Part shown: in pieces, positions 7,660 to 16,127 of the stretch | How the letters are laid out: each line of letters opens with the position of its first letter | Position numbering within the stretch: position 1 is the first letter of the stretch | Origin: Sorangium cellulosum | Lineage (GTDB): Bacteria; Myxococcota_A; Polyangia; Polyangiales; Polyangiaceae | Length of the DNA: 64,000 nt | Direction of reading: 5' to 3' | Assembly: GCF_004135735.1 (NCBI RefSeq) | Contig: NZ_CP012670.1 | Coordinates: 9,929,501-9,993,500 of the forward strand | Program-made: the position numbers and the translations under genes | The notes under the pieces: generated by a model | The model's input: the letters and a program-made list of their open reading frames with translations, nothing else | Databases searched by the model: none | Told to the model about the DNA's origin: nothing

Positions 7660-8517
7660 TCATTGCGTCGGCTGCGTTGCTGCAATCCGCGCGACGAATT
7701 CGTCGGCGCTGAACCAGTTCGGGTTCTGCACCGGCTTCGAGCTGCACTCGTAGCGCTGGGCGCGCCACGTTCCGGAAGCGATGTCCTTCGCGAACCCGGC
7801 GCCGTTCAGGCCGCCCTGCCGGCCCATCCAGGGGGTCGCGAGCGAACCCGCGCGGTGGCGCGCATAGATCTCGGCGCCGGTCAGCTTCATCTCTGCGTTC
7901 GCGCCGGATGTCCGGCGCGGCGACGCGAGCTGCTCGTGTCGTGCAAGGGCGACGCGCAGTACTTCGACGAAGTAGGGGGGCGCCACGTCGGCGTACGTCT
8001 CCACGATCTGCTCCCATGTCACCATCGGCACCGGGAGCGCGCCGATCTCGCTAGCGAGCGCCGCGGGGAGCAATGCGACATGTGCGATGCGCGCCGCATC
8101 GACGTCGAGCCGTCCGGCGATGTAGCGGACGAGCGCCGCCTGCGCCGTGAGCTGCTCGTTCAGCTCGGCGGTCGTGGGCCGGTCGTACATCTTGGCCTCG
8201 ATCGCGAGCAGCGCGCGCGTCGGACCGGCGATGTAGATCAGCACGTCGGGCGTGTCTTTGGCCGTGGGCGCGCCAGGAAACCGAGCCTTCGTCTCGCCAA
8301 CGAGGGACTCGGCGAAGCCGTACTCGGTGAAGAACTGCACGTTGGCCGAGTCGGGGCGAGCGTCGACTGTGACCTCGCCCAGCCCGACGAGCTCCGTCAG
8401 GCGGCCGACGTGCGCGAAGTCGTCCGCGCAGACGAGCATCGGGAACACGGTGCCCGTGAAGAAGCGCTCCTTCCGGTTGAAGGGGAGGCCGGTGTCGGCG
8501 AGGTGAGCGATGCTCAT
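7660..8517 (-). CDS. PD-(D/E)XK nuclease-like protein
   Basis: A 285-residue protein. A core reading DVLIYIAGPTRALLAIEAK (D91, E107, K109) has the spacing of the PD-(D/E)XK nuclease fold, with an upstream acidic residue near E65-E70 in FFTEYGFAES. The flanking regions show no further domain I recognise. The start overlaps the stop of the upstream gene as ATGA (8514-8517). The pairing could be a restriction-like or defence pair, but no methyltransferase or known defence gene is nearby, so the role stays open. The fold assignment is inference from a short motif. Confidence 0.6.
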   Translation of the reverse strand: MSIAHLADTGLPFNRKERFFTGTVFPMLVCADDFAHVGRLTELVGLGEVTVDARPDSANVQFFTEYGFAESLVGETKARFPGAPTAKDTPDVLIYIAGPTRALLAIEAKMYDRPTTAELNEQLTAQAALVRYIAGRLDVDAARIAHVALLPAALASEIGALPVPMVTWEQIVETYADVAPPYFVEVLRVALARHEQLASPRRTSGANAEMKLTGAEIYARHRAGSLATPWMGRQGGLNGAGFAKDIASGTWRAQRYECSSKPVQNPNWFSADEFVARIAATQPTQ

Positions 8518-8918
8518 TGAGGAGTCGTCTCCTTTGTCGCGCCGTGCCCCTCGGCCCGGTGCTCGCCGATTACGTCGATTGTGCCGACGATCGCGTCGTT
8601 GAGCGTTTCCAACTCCCCCGCTGGAATCCAGTACTCCGTGTGGAGGCGTGAGCCCACGATTTGGACATCATACTTCGCGAGGAAGTCGGACCGTACCTCG
8701 AACCGCGTCACGTACCCGACAGCGCCCCCGGCGGTATTCCATCGGCTCGCGATCTGCACCGCGTACTCCTCGTTGCACACCGGGTAGAAGATAGGCTGCT
8801 CGGGCAGGCGCGGCGGGAAACGGCGGTAGCCGCTCGGCACGATGAGGTCAAGCTCGGCTTGGCCGACCGGGCGGTAGCGCGTCGTCGTGGCGATGCCGGG
8901 CGCCATGGCCCACAGCAT
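8514..8918 (-). CDS. Conserved-looking hypothetical protein coupled to nuclease-like gene
   Basis: A protein of 130-134 residues; ATGs at 8918 and 8906 are both possible. Its sequence (YRPVGQAELDLI, SGYRRFPPRLPEQPIFYPV, NEEYAVQIASRWN, VTRFEVRSDFL, EYWIPAGELETLN) looks like a compact alpha/beta protein that I believe is widespread but cannot name. The conserved aromatic and charged residues suggest a ligand-binding or enzymatic fold. Its stop overlaps the start of the nuclease-like gene, so the two are probably made together. Confidence 0.65.
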   Translation of the reverse strand: MLWAMAPGIATTTRYRPVGQAELDLIVPSGYRRFPPRLPEQPIFYPVCNEEYAVQIASRWNTAGGAVGYVTRFEVRSDFLAKYDVQIVGSRLHTEYWIPAGELETLNDAIVGTIDVIGEHRAEGHGATKETTPQ

Positions 8919-9642
8919 ACAGCGCCCCCGGCATGCGGGCGACCTATTCCTACCCCCCTCGGCTACCCCTCGGCACCGTCATGTTCCCGCCGACGGACGT
9001 CGTCTCCCTGCTTTCAGCTCGACCGAGATCTGCTTCTTCCGGTGTCAGTGAACGTGTGATCAGCGCCGGCCATGCGTGCGACCTCCCGCGCGACGCGCCA
9101 ATGCACGGTCAGTGCTCATGAGCGCGAAGGTCGATCCCACGTGACGTCGGCCGAGATCGATCGGCAGGTGCACGTCCCGGTCGTGGACACGGACTCCACG
9201 CCTATTTCACCGGCAGCGGCATGGCATGCGTGATCGGCACTTTCCAGGTCGTCGGCCCGAGCAAGCACCCGAATCCAAGGCGTTCCGGGAAGGCCGTCAC
9301 AGATGCGCGACTCTTCGAGATCGCCGAGGCGGACTTCGAGGAGAAGCGGCGGGCCCTGAAAGGGAACGAGGGCTACCAGTCCGACCCCGTTCTCAGGAGG
9401 ATGACCGGCTGGATCTTGAAGCATCGCCTCGACATTGCGACGCCCCCCCTTTTCGGACGCTCCGTTCATCAACCTGGCCACATTGGTGCGGGGACGATGA
9501 TGCGGCGCTCCGCGGTGCCCTACCGCCGCCGATGGCGGTCGCCCGTCCGAGATGGGCGCTGGTGCGCTAAATGGCCGATCCCAGCTCGCGGAGGACGTTG
9601 CGGACTTGTCCCACCCTGTCCGCAGGGGTTACCTAGGCCGGC
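8919..9642. other. Low-coding stretch with possible gene remnant
   Basis: No intact gene is recognised in these 724 bases. On the plus strand a frame from about 9167 to 9484 (RGHGLHAYFTGSGMACVIGTF, then DARLFEIAEADFEEKRRALKG) has protein-like composition, but it has no start signal and breaks down afterwards; I do not recognise it. Third-position GC is lower than in neighbouring genes. The region looks like decayed DNA between two gene blocks. Confidence 0.35.
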
Positions 9643-10326
9643 GTGCAGCACGCCGAGCACTTCCTCTCACGCCTCGATCGCCTGCCGCGCAGCGAGGTGG
9701 ATCTCGCGCTCGAGCTCTACCGCGACCCGGAGCTGCTCCGCGCTGTGCTCGACGCCGCCACGCTGCCGGAGCGCGTCGAGCGGGTGGCGATCTCGCTCGA
9801 CGATCCCGTGCAGGGCCCGTTCCTGGTCGTCACGCGCGGCGGCCACTTCGTCACGTGCCTCGGTCGGGGCATGCGGGCCGGGGATCTTCCCGTCGTGAAG
9901 CGCGGCGAGCTCGACGCGATCTCCCGGAAGGTCGTCCGGCTCCGGGAGAGGATGGACCTCGCGAACCAGCTCGGTGGAGAGCGAGGGCACGCGCGCCTGC
10001 TGCGGCGACTGCTCGTCGCGTCCGACTCGGTGAGCCGGGAGGACTTCCTCGCCGTCGCGGCCTGGGAGCCGCTCCTCGGCCATCACGGACGGGAAGAAGC
10101 TGCTGGTGAGGTGCTGCGGGACATAGGGGCCGCGTGTGGCATGCGTCCCCGTGGCGAAGGCCCAGACCTCGCGAGGGTTCCAGGTCGTCGACTGGCCGTT
10201 GTCCTTCGGCGAGGGGGTGTGATCCCCGTCGAACGCACACCAGCGCGTGGGGGGGCCGCTCGAGCCGCTGCGGCCCGCCTCGGAATGAGGCGAAGCCCTC
10301 TGCCGGGTGACCGGACTCCGAAGTAG
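9643..10326 (+). pseudogene. Hypothetical protein, probably 3'-truncated
   Basis: The first 145 or so residues (GTG start; LSRLDRLPRSEVDLALELYRD, FLVVTRGGHFVTCLGRGM, SRKVVRLRERMDLANQLGG, VSREDFLAVAAWEPLL) read like a real, conserved protein of unknown function. I believe it belongs to a family with several copies in Sorangium-like genomes. From about 10080 onward the frame turns into Arg/Gly-rich filler, and the opposite strand at 10147-10245 instead encodes an esterase end. The original C-terminus therefore seems to be lost, and the reported stop at 10326 belongs to an accidental extension. No ribosome site of note precedes the GTG. Confidence 0.55.
10147..10245 (-). pseudogene. Esterase C-terminal fragment
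   Basis: The minus strand encodes WCAFDGDHTPSPKD followed by QSTTWNPREVWAFATG. This matches the C-terminal histidine loop and last helix of the PHB-depolymerase/feruloyl-esterase-like hydrolases found intact just downstream (compare WCETSGKGHD and FWSLFSEL in 10447-11535). No upstream catalytic serine region is present. It is a remnant of a fourth member of that family, oriented like its two minus-strand relatives. Confidence 0.45.
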
Positions 10327-10446
10327 AGAGGACAAGAAATAGTGGAGCGTCTCGGGAGCATCGACCCTCGACCGCGGAACCTGCCCCGGGCTGACTCGGC
10401 GCATTCCTGTGCTTTCCGACTCACGCCGCGCTCGCCGCCCTGCGCG

Positions 10447-11535
10447 TCAGAGCTCCGAGAACAGGCTCCAGAACGCGTCGGGCGCGAGCGCATCTTGCCG
10501 GTCGTGGCCCTTGCCGCTCGTCTCGCACCAGATCACCGGGTAGCCCTCGTCGCAGCCCTGATAGCGCGCGCAGGGCGCCGGATCCTCCGGCACCGGCGCG
10601 GACCCCGCGTCGCAGTGGTTCAGCTCGAGCAGGCGATCGCGCTCCGCATGATTGCTCTCGATCCTGTTGGACGTGTCGTCCACGTCGTGGATGAAGATGC
10701 GCGCCACCTGCCCCACGCAGCCGCTCGGCCTGCCCGGCGTTCCGCCCGCGACCGTGCCCGCCGCGCGGAGCCTGTCGCCACGCTTGCACGCCAGCATGTT
10801 GATGAGCCAGGCGCCGCTGCTGTAGCCGGCGGCGAATACGCGCGACGTGTCCGCGCAGGTGTTCGCGAGCACGTCCGCCAGCATCTGGTCGAAGAAGGCC
10901 AGGTCCGGTCCGTCCGACGAGGCATCCCAGCAGATGCCGTCGGAGACGCCGGCGCCGCGCACCAGGATCGCGTCGTCGCCGGTCACGTTCTGCATCGGGA
11001 CGTTGTTCGTCGCGCTCGAGCAGCCGTGGAACATGAAGACGACGGGGTATGCGCGCGTCGGCTCGTAGTTCTCGGGGAGCCGCACCCACCAGTGCCGCTC
11101 GACCGACGCGACGCTCTTCGTGGGTTGCTCGACCCACTCGTTCAGCGCCTGGCTTGCTGCCCGGCCGCAGCCCGCGCTCGGCGTCGCGCTGGAGCCCCCG
11201 CCGCCGCCCGCACCGCCGGCAACGCTGGAGCCCCCGCCGCCGCCGGCAGCGCTGGTGCTCCCGCCGCCGCCGGCAGCGCTGGAGCCCCCGCCGCCGCCGG
11301 CAGCGCCGGTGCCCCCGCCCGTCGCGCCCGACGAGGCCGAGCTGCCGCCGCTGCCGCTGCTCGTCGCATGGCCGCTCGTCGCGCCGGCGCTCGAAGCGCT
11401 CCCGCTCCCCGCGCTCCCACCTGCTCCGGACGTCGCGCCCGGCGGGCTCGGCGCGTCGTCCCCGGCACAGGCCGCGGCGCTCGCGGCGGCGACCGATACG
11501 GCCAAGAGCGCGCTCCACTTGCTTCCGCTGATCAT
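10447..11535 (-). CDS. Lipoprotein alpha/beta-hydrolase, CE1/PHB-depolymerase-like esterase
   Basis: A 362-residue secreted esterase. The signal peptide ends in a lipobox AAAC with C23, so it is probably lipid-anchored. A Ser/Gly/Ala linker spans residues 30-118. The hydrolase domain has the oxyanion HGCSS at about 170-174, the nucleophile motif GYSSG with S239, a likely acid in FIHDVDD and a C-terminal GKGHD histidine. I chose the ATG at 11535 because GAGGAG precedes it and a signal peptide follows. Relatives release acetyl or feruloyl groups from hemicellulose or act on polyesters. The nearby pentose pathway favours a carbohydrate esterase, which is inference. It lies 266 bases downstream of another esterase on the same strand. 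Confidence 0.8.
   Translation of the reverse strand: MISGSKWSALLAVSVAAASAAACAGDDAPSPPGATSGAGGSAGSGSASSAGATSGHATSSGSGGSSASSGATGGGTGAAGGGGGSSAAGGGGSTSAAGGGGGSSVAGGAGGGGGSSATPSAGCGRAASQALNEWVEQPTKSVASVERHWWVRLPENYEPTRAYPVVFMFHGCSSATNNVPMQNVTGDDAILVRGAGVSDGICWDASSDGPDLAFFDQMLADVLANTCADTSRVFAAGYSSGAWLINMLACKRGDRLRAAGTVAGGTPGRPSGCVGQVARIFIHDVDDTSNRIESNHAERDRLLELNHCDAGSAPVPEDPAPCARYQGCDEGYPVIWCETSGKGHDRQDALAPDAFWSLFSEL
11190..11330 (-). repeat. Ser/Gly/Ala linker repeats in esterase gene
   Basis: Tandem 21- to 24-base units encode GGGGSSAA-like repeats in the linker of the esterase at 10447-11535. Such repeats can change copy number by slippage and would alter only linker length. Confidence 0.7.
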
Positions 11536-11801
11536 CAAGCTCGGCTCCTCTCTCGTCGCCCCTGATCCGGGGCCGTCCGAAGGATGTCCTGTCAACCCCG
11601 GGCACTCCCTGCCCCGGGCAGTTCCTGCGCGATCGAGCGGTCTCGAGGAGTGACCTGAGAGCCGAGACCATCGTGGAGATCCCAGGCCGGGGCAACCCTC
11701 CTGTCTGCGTCCACGAGCCCCGGCAGCTCCCCCGCCGCCCGCTGGAGCTCGAGCCTTGCCGCGGCTCCGGGCGACGTGGAGGCGCGCGACGAGCGCGGAA
11801 A

Positions 11802-13013
11802 CTACCGACGGTCGAAGAAGTCGAAGACGTCGGGCAGCACGAGCGGAACCATGCCTGCATGGTCCGCGTCGACTTCCTTGTACGTGATCGGGTAGCCGCC
11901 AGCCATCATCCAGTCGCGCAGCTCCCGGCTGCCGGTCAGGGAAGGCGTGCCGCGGGTCCCTTCCGTCACGAAGACGGGCACGTCGCGCAGCCGGTCCCAA
12001 GGATAGCCCGACTCCAGGACGAACGGTCCGGACATCGGCGCCAGAGCCCTCCAGTAGTCGGCGTACTTGGCGCCGATGTACCAGGTGCCGCCGCTCCCCA
12101 TGGAGTGTCCAGTGAGGAACATCGCGCTGCGATCGATGGGGTACTCGCTCAGCACCAGCTCCAGGACGTTGATGACGTCCTTCTCGCTGAGCTCCTGATC
12201 GCGCTCGCGCTCGGGCGTGCGCATGGCCAGGAGCTTCTCCGCCTCCTCGGGTTGCCCGAACACGGCCGGCAGCCGCAGGAAGGTGCCGTACGCGCCGCGG
12301 TAGCCGAGCGGCGAGACCAGCAGCACGCCATGCTGGTCGGCCAGCTTCACCATCTGCTTGTCGTTCTGATCCAGGTACGAGCTCTCGTCGTTCGAGGCGC
12401 CGTGCAAGAACATCACGAGGGGCAACTTCGACGTGCCGTCCCAGCGCTCCGGGACGCAGACGCGGTAAGGAACGTCGGCGCCGGCGGCTGGAAAGTGATA
12501 AGTCCTGCGCTGGTCACCCTTGGCGCGCCACTGCGGAGAGCTGGGATCGGCGATGGACTCGGCGAGCGCTCGCGCCTCGAGCACCTGAGTGCGCGGATCG
12601 AGCGTGGTCCCGAACGAGATGGTCACCGGCTCGAATTCGCCTGGACCGCCCGTCCCCGCCGAGCCCGCACCGCCGCCGACGCCGCCGACACCGCCGCTGC
12701 CGGCTTCACCGCCGACGCCGCTGCCGGCTTCACCGCCGACGCCGCTGCCGGCTTCGCCGCCGACGCCGCCGCCGGCTCCGCCGCTGGGCGCTCCGCCGCC
12801 CACGCCGGCGCCTGCTTGACCTCCCGCGCTGGCCGAGGCGTCTCGAGGAGACCCCCCGCTGGAACCGCCAGAGGCGGCGCCCGCCGTGCTGGCGCCGCCG
12901 CCACCTTGACCGGTGGGGGCGGCGCCGCTGTGGCCGTCGTTGCTTCCGCAGGCGGCGAGCGACAGCGCGCACCCGATGCACGCCAGTGACGCAAGGAATC
13001 GATGTTTCTTCAT
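11802..13013 (-). CDS. Lipoprotein alpha/beta-hydrolase with Gly-rich linker
   Basis: A 403-residue secreted hydrolase. The lipobox LAAC places the lipidated cysteine at C22. A Gly/Ser-rich linker with repeated VGGEAGSG units spans about residues 30-125. The catalytic domain carries HGASNDES near 204, the nucleophile motif GHSMG with S304, and a C-terminal DADHAGM histidine. The fold resembles poly-hydroxyalkanoate or xylan esterases and differs from its two neighbours, which share a Cys-rich C-terminus. The ATG at 13013 is followed by a good signal peptide. A probable regulated promoter lies at 13250-13278, about 240 bases upstream. Confidence 0.78.
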   Translation of the reverse strand: MKKHRFLASLACIGCALSLAACGSNDGHSGAAPTGQGGGGASTAGAASGGSSGGSPRDASASAGGQAGAGVGGGAPSGGAGGGVGGEAGSGVGGEAGSGVGGEAGSGGVGGVGGGAGSAGTGGPGEFEPVTISFGTTLDPRTQVLEARALAESIADPSSPQWRAKGDQRRTYHFPAAGADVPYRVCVPERWDGTSKLPLVMFLHGASNDESSYLDQNDKQMVKLADQHGVLLVSPLGYRGAYGTFLRLPAVFGQPEEAEKLLAMRTPERERDQELSEKDVINVLELVLSEYPIDRSAMFLTGHSMGSGGTWYIGAKYADYWRALAPMSGPFVLESGYPWDRLRDVPVFVTEGTRGTPSLTGSRELRDWMMAGGYPITYKEVDADHAGMVPLVLPDVFDFFDRR

Positions 13014-13249
13014 GCTCGCTCCCGGGACGTGCTCAGCCCATTCTGGGCGCGCCGCCGAACGCTCATGGATCTCCGAGGCCTACGATGTTCCCGCGACCTC
13101 ACCCTCCCTCGCGCACGCCACGCCTGCGGCGCCCGCGACGACCGAGCGGGCAGAGCCAGTGCAGAGGTCCGATCCCGAGCCCAGGGCGAAGGGCACGGAT
13201 GCGCGGTGCCGCCCATCCAAGACAAAGTAGCAAGACGCCCCGAGAGCGA

Positions 13250-13278
13250 ATTGTGAACGATCACATTCTGGGCGTCAA
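13250..13278 (-). promoter_or_regulatory. Operator-promoter A, drives esterase at 11802-13013
   Basis: On the minus strand a -35 TTGACG (13278-13273) is followed after 17 bases by a -10 CACAAT (13255-13250). The 14-base palindrome TGTGATCGTTCACA occupies 13265-13252 and overlaps the -10. The central CG and half-site form are typical of LacI-family operators. Placement over the -10 suggests repression. Confidence 0.7.
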
Positions 13279-13424
13279 ACGAAATTGATCCGCCCGCGGG
13301 TCTCCTATCGACCATGACCGCGGCCTGGCGTCCGCCTCGCTTGACGCGCTGCTTCCTCGGTGGGGCTCCGGGACCCCAGTCCTCACCTCGGGATCGAACC
13401 TCCCCGCGGCCCCGCCAACAGGAG

Positions 13425-13453
13425 TTGACATCGAGAATGTGAACGATCACACT
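13425..13453 (+). promoter_or_regulatory. Operator-promoter B, drives esterase at 13588-14682
   Basis: Plus strand: TTGACA at 13425-13430, a 17-base spacer, and CACACT at 13448-13453. The palindrome TGTGAACGATCACA lies at 13438-13451, exactly 7 bases after the -35, as at sites A and C. Together sites A and B serve the two divergent esterase genes. Confidence 0.72.
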
Positions 13454-13587
13454 GGCGTCCTTCACCGCGCTTGCGGTCTCAGCTCCGTTGTCGGCCTCCG
13501 ATCCGTCAATCAACTGAAAACGACCTCACGCGGAGGGCGCCTCGTGGAACGCTGCCGGTGAGGGCGGAATCGCTCCTGGGTGTTCAA

Positions 13588-14682
13588 ATGACCAACAAAA
13601 TTACTCTCGCTCGGGCCACATTGTTCGCGGCGCTGGCCGGCTCTTGCGCTCTCCCGGCTTGCAGTGGTGATGGCGCGAGCGCGTCAGGCGACACCCCTCA
13701 CGCCGGAACGGGGGGGGCCGCCACCTCGGGCAGCGGCGGCGGCGACACGACCGGCAGTACCACCACGACCGGCGAAGGCGCCACGACCGGCGGCGGCACG
13801 ACCGGCGACGGCGGCGCGTCCGCGGGTGGCGCGGGCGGCGAGGGGGGAATGGGCGGAGGCGGCGGCTCGCCTGGAGCGGGCGGCTCGGGCGGATCGACGG
13901 GAGGCAAGGTCGCCCCCCAGCCGAGCTCGGGTTGCAACAAGGCCAATCCGCAGACGGGCAGCGCGCAGAGCCCACTCACCGTGGCGGGTCACCAGTACTA
14001 CGTGAAGCTGCCGACCGGCTACGACGCCAGCAAGCCGTATCCGGTGATGATCATGTTCAACCCGACGAACAACCCGATCGGCTGGGCAGAGCAGAACGCG
14101 GGCTTCGAGGCGACCGGCCCCAGGGAGGCGTGGATCCGCGTCTATCCTCACCCGGCCAACTCCAACTCGGGCTGGGGGGCGAACGACGTCTCCTTCTTCC
14201 AGCCGTTCTACGATCAGATCACGGACAACTTCTGCATCGACAAGGCCCGCGTGTTCGCGGCGGGCGAGAGCTCGGGCGGCGACTTCTCGAGCATCCTCGG
14301 ATGCGAGCACGCGGACAAGCTGCGCGCGGTGGGCCCGTGCGCCACCAAGAACGTCCCCCAGTATCCGCTCAACGCCAGCACCCGAGAGTGCACCGGGCAG
14401 GTCACGGCGGTCGTCATCCACGGAGAGCGCGACTCGGTGGTCGGGACCGACAACGGCCCGAAGACGCGCGACTTCTATACCGCGCTGAACCACTGCCAGG
14501 CGAGCACGATGCCCGTCGAAGGGTACACGGACAAGCTCTCGAACTGCGTCATGTTTGAGGGCTGTGATGAGGGCTATCCGGTCTACTGGTGCGAGCACGG
14601 AGACCCGAACTACAGCAACACCAATCACGGCTGGCCCGCGTTCGCGCCCAAGTTCCTCTGGGAGCTGTTCTCGACGTACTGA
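13588..14682 (+). CDS. Lipoprotein alpha/beta-hydrolase, CE1/PHB-depolymerase-like esterase
   Basis: A 364-residue relative of the esterase at 10447-11535. The signal peptide has lipobox ALPAC with C25. A Gly/Ser/Thr linker spans residues 30-110. The catalytic nucleophile is S228 in GESSG, a likely acid lies in VIHGERDSV, and the C-terminus has YWCEHGD with NTNHGW and WELFSTY. The shared WCE...H...W/FxLFS end ties it to the 10447 gene and to the fragment at 10147. I chose the ATG at 13588 because a signal peptide begins there; upstream in-frame codons are not signal-like. It is transcribed away from the other esterases under operator-promoter B. Confidence 0.8.
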   Translation: MTNKITLARATLFAALAGSCALPACSGDGASASGDTPHAGTGGAATSGSGGGDTTGSTTTTGEGATTGGGTTGDGGASAGGAGGEGGMGGGGGSPGAGGSGGSTGGKVAPQPSSGCNKANPQTGSAQSPLTVAGHQYYVKLPTGYDASKPYPVMIMFNPTNNPIGWAEQNAGFEATGPREAWIRVYPHPANSNSGWGANDVSFFQPFYDQITDNFCIDKARVFAAGESSGGDFSSILGCEHADKLRAVGPCATKNVPQYPLNASTRECTGQVTAVVIHGERDSVVGTDNGPKTRDFYTALNHCQASTMPVEGYTDKLSNCVMFEGCDEGYPVYWCEHGDPNYSNTNHGWPAFAPKFLWELFSTY

Positions 14683-14829
14683 GGGTCATGATCGCCCTGG
14701 CCGTGCCCGGCGCAGGGGGCCTGCATCGGCGGTCGATGGGCCCTCGCGCTCGCGGCGGCGGTCGACACGGCAGGCGAGGGGTGACGGCGTGGGAGGGCGG
14801 CGCCGGGAAGGCGGCCCTCCTCGACACGC

Positions 14830-14967
14830 ACCGGGGTGGTCCTGAGCACGCGGCTGCACCCCATCCTGCCGGAGATGCCGATCCCGGAGATGGGCCGGCG
14901 AGTGATCTACGGCGTCGTGAGCCTCACGATCGTGCTGGTATACGGCCGCCGCCGCGGGCATTCGTAG
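14830..14967 (+). pseudogene. Remnant of sugar ABC permease C-terminus
   Basis: The frame ending at TAG 14965-14967 encodes LHPILPEMPIPEMGRRVIYG followed by VVSLTIVLVYGRR. The intact permease at 19568-20536 ends MLSVLQMPEAGRQIIYGAVI and then IVMLLVYGRQ. The two are clearly related ends of RbsC-type permeases. Nothing upstream continues the permease. A second sugar importer probably once stood in front of the lactonase gene. Confidence 0.6.
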
Positions 14968-14984
14968 TGGAGGAGGACAACCCG

Positions 14985-15905
14985 ATGGTCATCGCGCTGA
15001 CCCCGAGCTTCGAGGTGGTCGACCCGCGCTTCCGCAAGCTCGCGCTCCCACACGTGCACGTCGACACGCTGTACACGGGCTGCCGCTGGGCGGAGGGGCC
15101 GGCGTGGTTCCCGGCGGGGCGCTACCTCGTCTGGTCGGACATCCCGAACGACCGCATGCTGCGCTGGGACGAGACCGACGGCTCGGTCTCGGTGTTCCGC
15201 CAGCCCGCGATGAACGCCAACGGCCACACGGTCGACCTGCAGGGCCGCCTCGTCTCCTGCGAGCACCGCGGCCGCTGCATCTCGCGCACCGAGCACGACG
15301 GCTCGCGCACGGTGCTCGCGTCGCGCTTCGAGGGCAAGCGGCTGAACTCGCCGAACGACGTCGTCGTGAAGTCCGACGGCAGCATCTGGTTCACCGACCC
15401 GAGCTACGGAATCGACAGCGACTACGAGGGCGACGCGGCGCCGGGCGAGCAGGGCGCGCAGCGCGTCTACCGCCTCGACCCGGTCTCCGGCGCGCTGACC
15501 GCCGTCGCGAGCGACTTCGTGCAGCCCAACGGCCTCGCCTTCTCGCCGGACGAGTCGCTGCTGTACATCGCCGACACCGGCGCGACGCACGTGATGGACG
15601 GCCCGCACCACGTGCGCAGGTTCCGCGTCGCCGCGAACGGCACGCTGTCCGGCGGCGAGGTGTTCGCGACCTGCCCGGTGGGCGTGTACGACGGCCTCCG
15701 CGTCGACGTGCACGGCAACCTGTGGCTGTCGGCCGGCGACGGCGTGCACTGCCACGCGAGCGACGGCGCGCTGCTCGGCAAGGTGCTGATCCCCGAGGTC
15801 GTGGCCAACGTCTGCTTCGGCGGCGCCAAACGCAACCGCCTGTTCATCTGCGGAACGACCTCGCTGTATGCGGTCTACCTGAACACCCGCGGCGCCGGGC
15901 GCTAG
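14985..15905 (+). CDS. SMP-30/gluconolactonase-type sugar lactonase
   Basis: A 306-residue six-bladed propeller hydrolase. The metal ligands of the SMP-30 family are visible: E37 in WAEGPAW, the Asn of NSPNDVVV and the Asp of YDGLRVD. WFTDPSYG and NGLAFSPDE are typical blade motifs. Such enzymes open aldonolactones; in oxidative pentose pathways they convert xylono- or arabinono-1,4-lactone to the acid. The ATG at 14985 has an excellent AGGAGG site. It is the only sugar-lactone step in the window and fits the dehydratases at 24538-28918. It lies 17 bases after the permease remnant. Confidence 0.85.
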   Translation: MVIALTPSFEVVDPRFRKLALPHVHVDTLYTGCRWAEGPAWFPAGRYLVWSDIPNDRMLRWDETDGSVSVFRQPAMNANGHTVDLQGRLVSCEHRGRCISRTEHDGSRTVLASRFEGKRLNSPNDVVVKSDGSIWFTDPSYGIDSDYEGDAAPGEQGAQRVYRLDPVSGALTAVASDFVQPNGLAFSPDESLLYIADTGATHVMDGPHHVRRFRVAANGTLSGGEVFATCPVGVYDGLRVDVHGNLWLSAGDGVHCHASDGALLGKVLIPEVVANVCFGGAKRNRLFICGTTSLYAVYLNTRGAGR

Positions 15906-15923
15906 CGAGCAGCGATGATCGCG

Positions 15924-15960
15924 GTCCGGCGCCTGTCCCGATTGACGCGGCGCACCGGAC
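15924..15960 (+). terminator. Possible hairpin after lactonase gene
   Basis: GTCCGGCGC (15924-15932) can pair with GCGCACCGGAC (15950-15960) with one bulge. No T-run follows, so this is only a candidate terminator. Confidence 0.3.
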
Positions 15961-16021
15961 GAGCGTCGCCAGCGTGGTTTTCCGCCGGACTCGAAGAGAG
16001 CCGCGAGCCAGTCGATTGGAA

Positions 16022-16050
16022 TTGACACACGATATGTGATCGTTCACATT
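16022..16050 (+). promoter_or_regulatory. Operator-promoter C, drives DUF1592/DUF1552 pair
   Basis: TTGACA at 16022-16027, a 17-base spacer, CACATT at 16045-16050, and the palindrome TGTGATCGTTCACA at 16035-16048. The geometry is the same as at promoters A and B, implying that one regulator controls all three transcripts. The expected leader to the ATG at 16321 is about 260 bases. Confidence 0.7.
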
Positions 16051-16127
16051 CAACCCGAAGGGGACCCTTTTGCTTTGCCCCGGATAGGTGGTCTCGTCGT
16101 GCGCGCCGAGACCTTCGTCATCTGAAC

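Noticed and set aside
9221..9898. 225-codon plus-strand frame
   Set aside because: Its second half is the shadow of the gene at 9643; only the first 80-90 codons could be a remnant, which is noted under the 8919-9642 stretch.
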